Shown in pieces: positions 58,681 to 64,000 of a stretch of DNA of 64,000 bases. The DNA is from Alviniconcha marisindica (Eukaryota > Mollusca > Gastropoda > Provannidae). Every line of letters starts with the position of its first letter. Position 1 is the stretch's first letter. Location of the stretch: assembly GCA_018857735.1 (NCBI GenBank), contig JABMCL010000742.1:335001-399000 (forward strand). Direction: 5' to 3'. The notes below the pieces were generated by a model that did not search any database, was not told the DNA's origin, and was given only the letters and a program-made list of their open reading frames with translations. The position numbers and the translations under genes are program-made.

Positions 58681-60299
58681 TATTATTATTTGCCTTCTTC
58701 CCTCATTTTTGTTGATGTGCCAGTCCCACTGCACCACATTCTGGGGACCAACAAAATCCCTATGCGCATATATATATATATATATATATGTATACATGTA
58801 TCGTGAAGTTTGCTGTTAAACCACTTTCCTGTTGGTAATTTACCAGATGCTCTCCACTACAATGGCATATTTTCTTGCTGCAGTAAAGATTTTATTTATA
58901 TTTTTTATTTTTTGCAAGTTATTTATGAAATGTTCCCTGTACAGTAGGGTACAGTATCGTGTTGCAGCAGCTGACTTTTTCACACAAAAATTGTTTTGTT
59001 TTTGTTTTTGCAAGTTATTCACTGGATGTTAAAACTTGCAGTGAGGTAACTTGCATAGCCATCAACCCAATCAGTCCTTCAAATGGGACTATGAACCGAG
59101 GTCCACCGTGTGTATACGCATGCAAAAAGGTCACATATATATATATACATGTTAAAGATGCTGTTGTCCATGTCAAGTGTTTGGTGCAGATTGTGCAAAC
59201 ACCAAAATAATCCAGCATGCACTAAGAGTGCCATACTCAGAGCCTTTATAATGTTGAAGTTGACTCTATACGGAAGAAGAACATTCTGGATGTTCCCTTT
59301 CTGATTTTAGTGCCAAGCCCACCCCCCCCCCCCTTTTTTTTTTTTATGGGGGGGGGGGAGGGGGTACAGTCCATTTCTCAGTGCATATTTGGCAAGCCAG
59401 ATGTGGTTAAATCTCTTGGTGCATGCATGTAATTATATTACAGCGTCACATTGCCAGCAGAAGAAGTGTCATGATGTTGACATCAGCATTCACCAACAGT
59501 GATACCAGAAAGAAAAAACAACAACAAACAGAAAATGTCTTGGTGGCATTCATTGTAGTAATTTTTTGTTGTTGTTGTCCCAGCACAGAAGACACTGCAC
59601 GTTCTGTAAATTGAGCCTGCTGAAGTGAATCAGCATTTTGTGTGGGGGACAGAATGGCATCACTGCACATGTTGACATACCATGTATGTATGATAATACT
59701 CTTCTTTTATATTAGTTGCTGCTAGCTCTTCAAAGGTTACGAGTTTAAGGCTCAGATGATTTGAGGATGCTTCAGATGGGCACAGTCCCCTTCCACCCTC
59801 CCCCCCCCCCCCCCCCCCCCCTCCTGCTCCTTGACAGAATGTGCCCCCCCCCCCCCCTTTCTTCCCTACCAAAGGATGGCGGCTATGTTCTTTGGTGGTG
59901 CAGCTGCTAGTGTTGTCTTGCAAGTTTTCCACAAAATGTTCTGCATACTATGCAGTCTTTGGTTGCTGCAGCTGAAACATTTTGCATGTTGTTTGCCACA
60001 CATTTTGTGTGCAGTGGGATGTCTCGTTTATTTCTGCAGCTATGGGCTCAGCTAGATCTTGTGCTGGCATACGACTATCTGCGTTCCATAAGAAAGGTTG
60101 ATGTGATGTGGTTATTATTAAAGAGCGTGAAGCTACAGTGTGTGTCCATCATGCATGTTGCACCCACTGTTGCATAAAAGTAGTTTTACCCATTCAACTT
60201 TACATCACTGGTCAACGGAGATCAATCCAGTTCAACACTGTCCTGGTTTGTTTTGCAAATCTTGTTCTTGTTGATCACTGAAATGGAAACTGGTTCTCT
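58681..60299. other. Gene-free stretch with homopolymers
   Basis: (TA)n at 58770-58790. Adjacent C, T and G runs at 59318-59365. C runs at 59798-59822 and 59846-59859. No exon is supported. Confidence 0.5.
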
Positions 60300-60395
60300 G
60301 CTATAAAAAGCTAGTCACTCATGTAGAATCACATGCAAGCGCAGTGAGTCTGCTCGAGAGTGGAGAATAGCACTATGTAAAAGCGAACAACAAAC
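60300..60395 (+). mobile_element. Short interspersed element 3' end
   Basis: Nearly identical to 42473-42560 (CTATAAAAAGCTAGTCACTC, GAATCACATGCAAGCGCAGT, GAGTGGAGAATAGC). Confidence 0.7.
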
Positions 60396-60711
60396 GAAGG
60401 CTGCAGGTTCATCAGACTGCCCAAAAAGCTTCCTTACCACCCACCAGAACTGATGCTGGAGGTTGTTGTGTAGTGGCCTTGTCTGCAGCATGCGTTCCGT
60501 TGTCACTGCTACTGGTTTGAGAAGGGCTGAGTTCTAACTGACCGATTGTTTTGCAGAAGATTGACCACCCACCACTGCATAATGCCCAGCACATTGTTCA
60601 CTTCCGTTCAGTGTGATACTTCATTCCTCTCTTTGTGTTAGGATTTTCAGACTTGCATTGTACAAAACCAAAGAGTACAGTCAAAGATCTTCCTTCTTTT
60701 ATGGCCCTGTG
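60396..60711. other. Gene-free stretch
   Basis: No feature recognised. Confidence 0.4.
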
Positions 60712-60870
60712 CCCCAAACAAAGGCCCCTGTACTAATACCATGTACCCCAAACAAAGGCCCCTGTACTAAGACCATGTACCCCAAAGGCCCACACCTTCC
60801 ACAGCCATGTACCCCAAACAAAGGCCCCTGTACCCCAATCAAAGGCCCCATGCACCCCAAACAAAGGCTT
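60712..60870. repeat. About 33-bp tandem repeat, 5 copies
   Basis: Units of CCCCAAACAAAGGCCCCTGT and ACTAAKACCATGTA, some shortened. Confidence 0.9.
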
Positions 60871-62384
60871 AACAGTGTAAGACTTTCATCATCATCACCC
60901 ACTTTTTAAGTCTCTGTTAGTCTTCTTTTCAAGCTGTAGCACCTTTGCCATACCAAATGCATTACCTTTCCAAATGCATATATGAAACTGCCATGTTCAT
61001 GTGCGTGTATGGGGGGGGAGGGGGGGGTATGTGTGTGTTCATGCAGCTGGGAAGTGGGGGTGGGATTGAATACTTGCTGCATTTGAAGACATTTCTGCTC
61101 TTCTGTAAAAAAAAGAATTTGCAGTGTAAACGCCTACACTTGCGTGGCTCTGAGGAGAGATGCAGAAAAGTATTCAATGTTATTTACTGTTACTTGTAGC
61201 TTGTGCATTTGGTGCTTGTATGCAAGTGATGTGACCATGAGAATATGAAAAAGACATGCTTACGCAGTGCTGGACATTCCTCATCTTTTGACTCTATCTC
61301 AGGTTGTGTACATAACTGCACAATGTTTGTGAACACTTCCAAGCCATTAATGTGTTAACAGAGATTCAGTATCCAGACAAAAATCTGTATTTATAATAGT
61401 AACCAACAACAAAATTATAGAGTCCTTTGGGCTGCTCAAAGCACTTATGTCTTAACTGTATAAAAATGTTGAATGCAGATGTCTAAATTATTTTAAAATG
61501 TTGAACGCGGAGTTACAGAGAGAAAACAAAAAGCTGCAGATATTTGGAAGAAGACAACAAGAACAGAAGAAGAAAAAAAAGGACAACTCAGTGCAAACTC
61601 AGAACAAAAAAATCAACAAGTGCATTATAGCAGTTGCAGTAAATTGTTGGGTTTGTTTTTTTCAAATTGAAATTTATACCTTGGACTTGGGTTTGTCAGC
61701 TGATGTTCTCTTTTTCAGTTAGGCTGTACTGATAAAGTCAGTGCAGTAATTGGTTTGTTTATTATCATCTCTCAGTTGATTGTGTATCGTGATCAGTGTC
61801 ATAGTAACTTTGGTTCAAAGTACTGAGAAAACCTTGACTTTGTCCAAGATCATGGTGCGTGTGTGTGGCAGATAATTTGAGCGTTACTCTGTGTGTGTCT
61901 GCGTGTGTTGTTTTGATAAGAATATCAAGTTTGATTTACTGAATAAAACGTGTATTATATATATATATATTGTAAACAAATAACTGAATAAAAGAACATA
62001 ATTAGTTTTTTTATTATAATATATATATACATTATAATAATGTAACAACTTTTGTCACTTGTGTTTATTTGAACATTAACTCTGTATGAACTGTGATGCA
62101 TGCACCCACGTACAATCAATCAACACACCCAGTCATACAATGTGCGCACGTGCACACACACACACACACACACACAGATTGGCTAGTCATACACATGTAG
62201 CACATACAAACATATAAACATGTTTGCATACGTACACATACAAGCAAACACGGTGATACAGGTCAGCACACAAGCCAAAACAGATTTTTTTGTCTCTAAT
62301 GGCACTTACAAAGAGACAACAAAATGTTGTCATTGTTCATTTTAATTATTTAAAAAAATGATTTCAATGCTCATATAGCATGTG

Positions 62385-62415
<31 letters not shown>

Positions 62416-62672
62416 GCAGCACATCCAGTCAGACACATGTAGCATGCATACACACAAGCAGCATACACACAACATGCAGTACCCAGTCAGACATATAGTA
62501 CACATGTGCATGCACACACACACACACACACACACAAAAGCAGGACACCCACCTGCGTACATGTACTATGATGGAGCACACAGTCCTACACACCTACATG
62601 CAACACTTCCTGTGAGACCCATGTAGCACACACAGCACATCCATCCACACACACACACGGACACTGCAGCAG
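60871..62672. other. Intergenic or 3' UTR sequence of two convergent genes
   Basis: No exon is supported. A plus-strand AATAAA occurs near 61941 and 61987 (possible distal end for seipin). A TTTATT (minus AATAAA) near 62064 could serve the minus-strand gene. CA tracts lie at 62153-62176, 62388-62413 and 62513-62535. Confidence 0.35.
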
Positions 62673-62789
62673 TCATGTGAGCTTGGCCTTGCTGAGCTGC
62701 CTGTACTTGAGGGGAAGGTAGACGGCCGACAGCAGAAGACCCAGGCTGTAGCCACCGAGAGAACCCAGCACGCAGCTCACTGGCCACAC
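62673..62789 (-). CDS. Last exon of an unidentified membrane protein
   Basis: 117 bp from the acceptor TGTGTGCAG|GTGTGG to TGA (62673-62675), read in phase 0: VWPVSCVLGSLGGYSLGLLL, SAVYLPLKYRQLSKAKLT. It is a hydrophobic helix of about 20 residues followed by a basic tail, typical of a C-terminal transmembrane segment with its end in the cytosol. I cannot name the family. The gene continues past the right edge. The exon is preceded by about ten copies of its own acceptor region. The frame also stays open upstream through the repeats, so a longer exon is possible. Confidence 0.5.
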   Translation of the reverse strand: MWPVSCVLGSLGGYSLGLLLSAVYLPLKYRQLSKAKLT

Positions 62790-64000
62790 CTGCACACAAT
62801 GGAGCAGGAACGCTGCAGTGTAACACAGAATCCAACTGAGTGGTGAGACACATGCACACACACACACACACACACAATTCACTTGCCACACCTGCACACA
62901 ATGGAGCAGGAACACTGCAGCGTAACACAGAATCCAACAGTGGTGAGACACATGCACACACTCTTACAATAACTCACACACACACACACACACACACAGC
63001 TCACTTGCCACACCTGAACACTGGAGCAGCAACGCTGCAGCGTAACACAGAATCCAACTGAGTGGTGAGACATGCACACACTCTTACAATAACACACACA
63101 CATACATTCAGCTCACTGGCCACACCTGCACACAATGGAGCAGGAACGCTGCAATGTAACAGAATCCAACTGAGTGGTGAGACACACATACACTCTTACA
63201 ATAACGCACACACACACACACACACATATGCTCACTGGCCACACCTGAACACAATGGAGCAGGAACACTGCAGTGTAACACAGAATCCAACTGAGTGGTG
63301 AGACACATGCACACACTCTTACAATAACCACACACACCCACACACAGCTCACTGGCCACACCTGAACACAATGGAGCAGGAACACTGCAGCGTAACACAG
63401 AATCCAACTGAGTGGTGAGACACATGCACACACTCTTACAATAACCACACACACACACACCACACACAGCTCACTGCCACACCTGAACACAATGGAGCAG
63501 GAACACTGCAGGTAACACAGAATCCAACTGAGTGGTGAGACACATGCACACACTCTTACAATAACGCACACACACACACACCACACACAGCTCACTGGCC
63601 ACACCTGAACACAATGGAGCAGGAACACTGCAGTGTAACACAGAATCCAACTGAGTGGTGAGACACATGCACACACTCTTACAATAACCACACACACACA
63701 CCACACAGCTCACTGGCCACACCTGAACACAATGGAGCAGGAACACTGCAGTGTAACACAGAATCCAACTGAGTGGTGAGACACATGCACACACTCTTAC
63801 AATAACGCACACACACACACACCACACACAGCTCACTGGCCACACCTGAACACAATGGAGCAGGAACACTGCAGTGTAACACAGAATCCAACTGAGTGGT
63901 GAGACACATGCACACACTCTTACAATAACGAAAACACACACACACACAGCTCACTGGCCACACCTGAACACAATGGAGCAGGAACACTGCAGTGTAACAC
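62790..64000 (-). repeat. About 100-125-bp array copying the acceptor of the last exon, about 11 copies
   Basis: On the minus strand each unit contains GGATTCTGTGTTACACTGCA, GTTCCTGCTCCATTGTGTTC, AG|GTGTGGCCAGTGAGCTG, then (GT)n and GTAAGAGTGTGTGCATGTG. The CAG|GTGTGG junction is kept in all complete copies. The copies include about 17-18 bases of the exon start. The array runs off the right edge, and the unit is periodically open in the minus frames. Confidence 0.9.

Noticed and set aside
59870..60060. Hydrophobic plus-strand open frame of about 60 codons
   Set aside because: No splice signals, no recognisable family, and surrounded by homopolymers. Probably chance in a T-rich region.
63113..63706. 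Minus-strand open frame of about 200 codons through the right-edge repeats
   Set aside because: It is a periodic Cys/Val-rich translation of the acceptor array with GT tracts. It could be a read-through extension of the last exon, but there is no independent support.

Overview
The window is animal nuclear DNA and most likely comes from a lophotrochozoan, probably a gastropod mollusc. It has short protein-coding exons with GT-AG introns, very long (CA)n/(GT)n and poly-C tracts, many minisatellites, and short interspersed elements with (TAA)n tails. There is no operon-like gene packing and no prokaryotic or viral gene set. The species assignment is an inference from repeat style and protein similarity, not from a database search.

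Two genes are recognised with confidence. From about 35.84 kb down to 15.68 kb on the minus strand lies a canonical nuclear poly(A) polymerase (PAPOLA/PAPOLG type). Eighteen coding exons were found, and their splice phases chain together everywhere except at one place (22.2-23.5 kb), where a central exon appears to be missing from the sequence. Head-to-head with it, from 40.36 to 55.65 kb on the plus strand, is seipin (BSCL2), complete in nine exons with all phases compatible (about 369 residues). The last exon of a globin lies at 3.4-3.7 kb (plus), and the last exon of an unidentified membrane protein lies at 62.67-62.79 kb (minus). A transposon-like ORF fragment (5.2-5.7 kb), a frameshifted SAP-like fragment (20.4 kb), tRNA-related SINEs, a second SINE family with clear target-site duplications, a palindrome-rich inverted-repeat element (2.76-3.11 kb) and three copies of a non-autonomous element fill much of the rest.

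The most unusual signal is that many tandem repeats here are built from the splice sites of the resident genes. Seipin intron 8 (4.9 kb) is almost entirely two arrays. At its 5' end there are about 3.7 kb of units copied from its own 5' splice site (each with GTAAGT), and at its 3' end about 1.1 kb of 32-bp units copied from its own 3' splice site (each with TTTCAG|GTTAC). The 3' splice site of seipin exon 8 is likewise preceded by about 15 degenerate copies of itself plus the first coding bases, most of which lead straight to a stop codon. The same arrangement, on the strand of the gene concerned, is seen at seipin exon 2, the globin last exon, two poly(A) polymerase exons, and the last exon of the right-edge gene. 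I see at least eight such sites in 64 kb. Whether this reflects a mutational mechanism tied to splice sites, a way introns grow, a regulatory feature or chance in a repeat-rich genome cannot be settled from sequence alone.

Layout: 1-3.3 kb repeats; 3.3-3.7 globin exon; 3.7-8.5 minisatellites and mobile-element fragments; 8.5-15.7 probable 3' region of the poly(A) polymerase; 15.7-39.9 poly(A) polymerase; 39.9-40.36 shared promoter region; 40.36-55.65 seipin; 55.65-62.6 seipin 3' region and repeats; 62.67-64.0 last exon and decoy array of a minus-strand gene that continues past the right edge.
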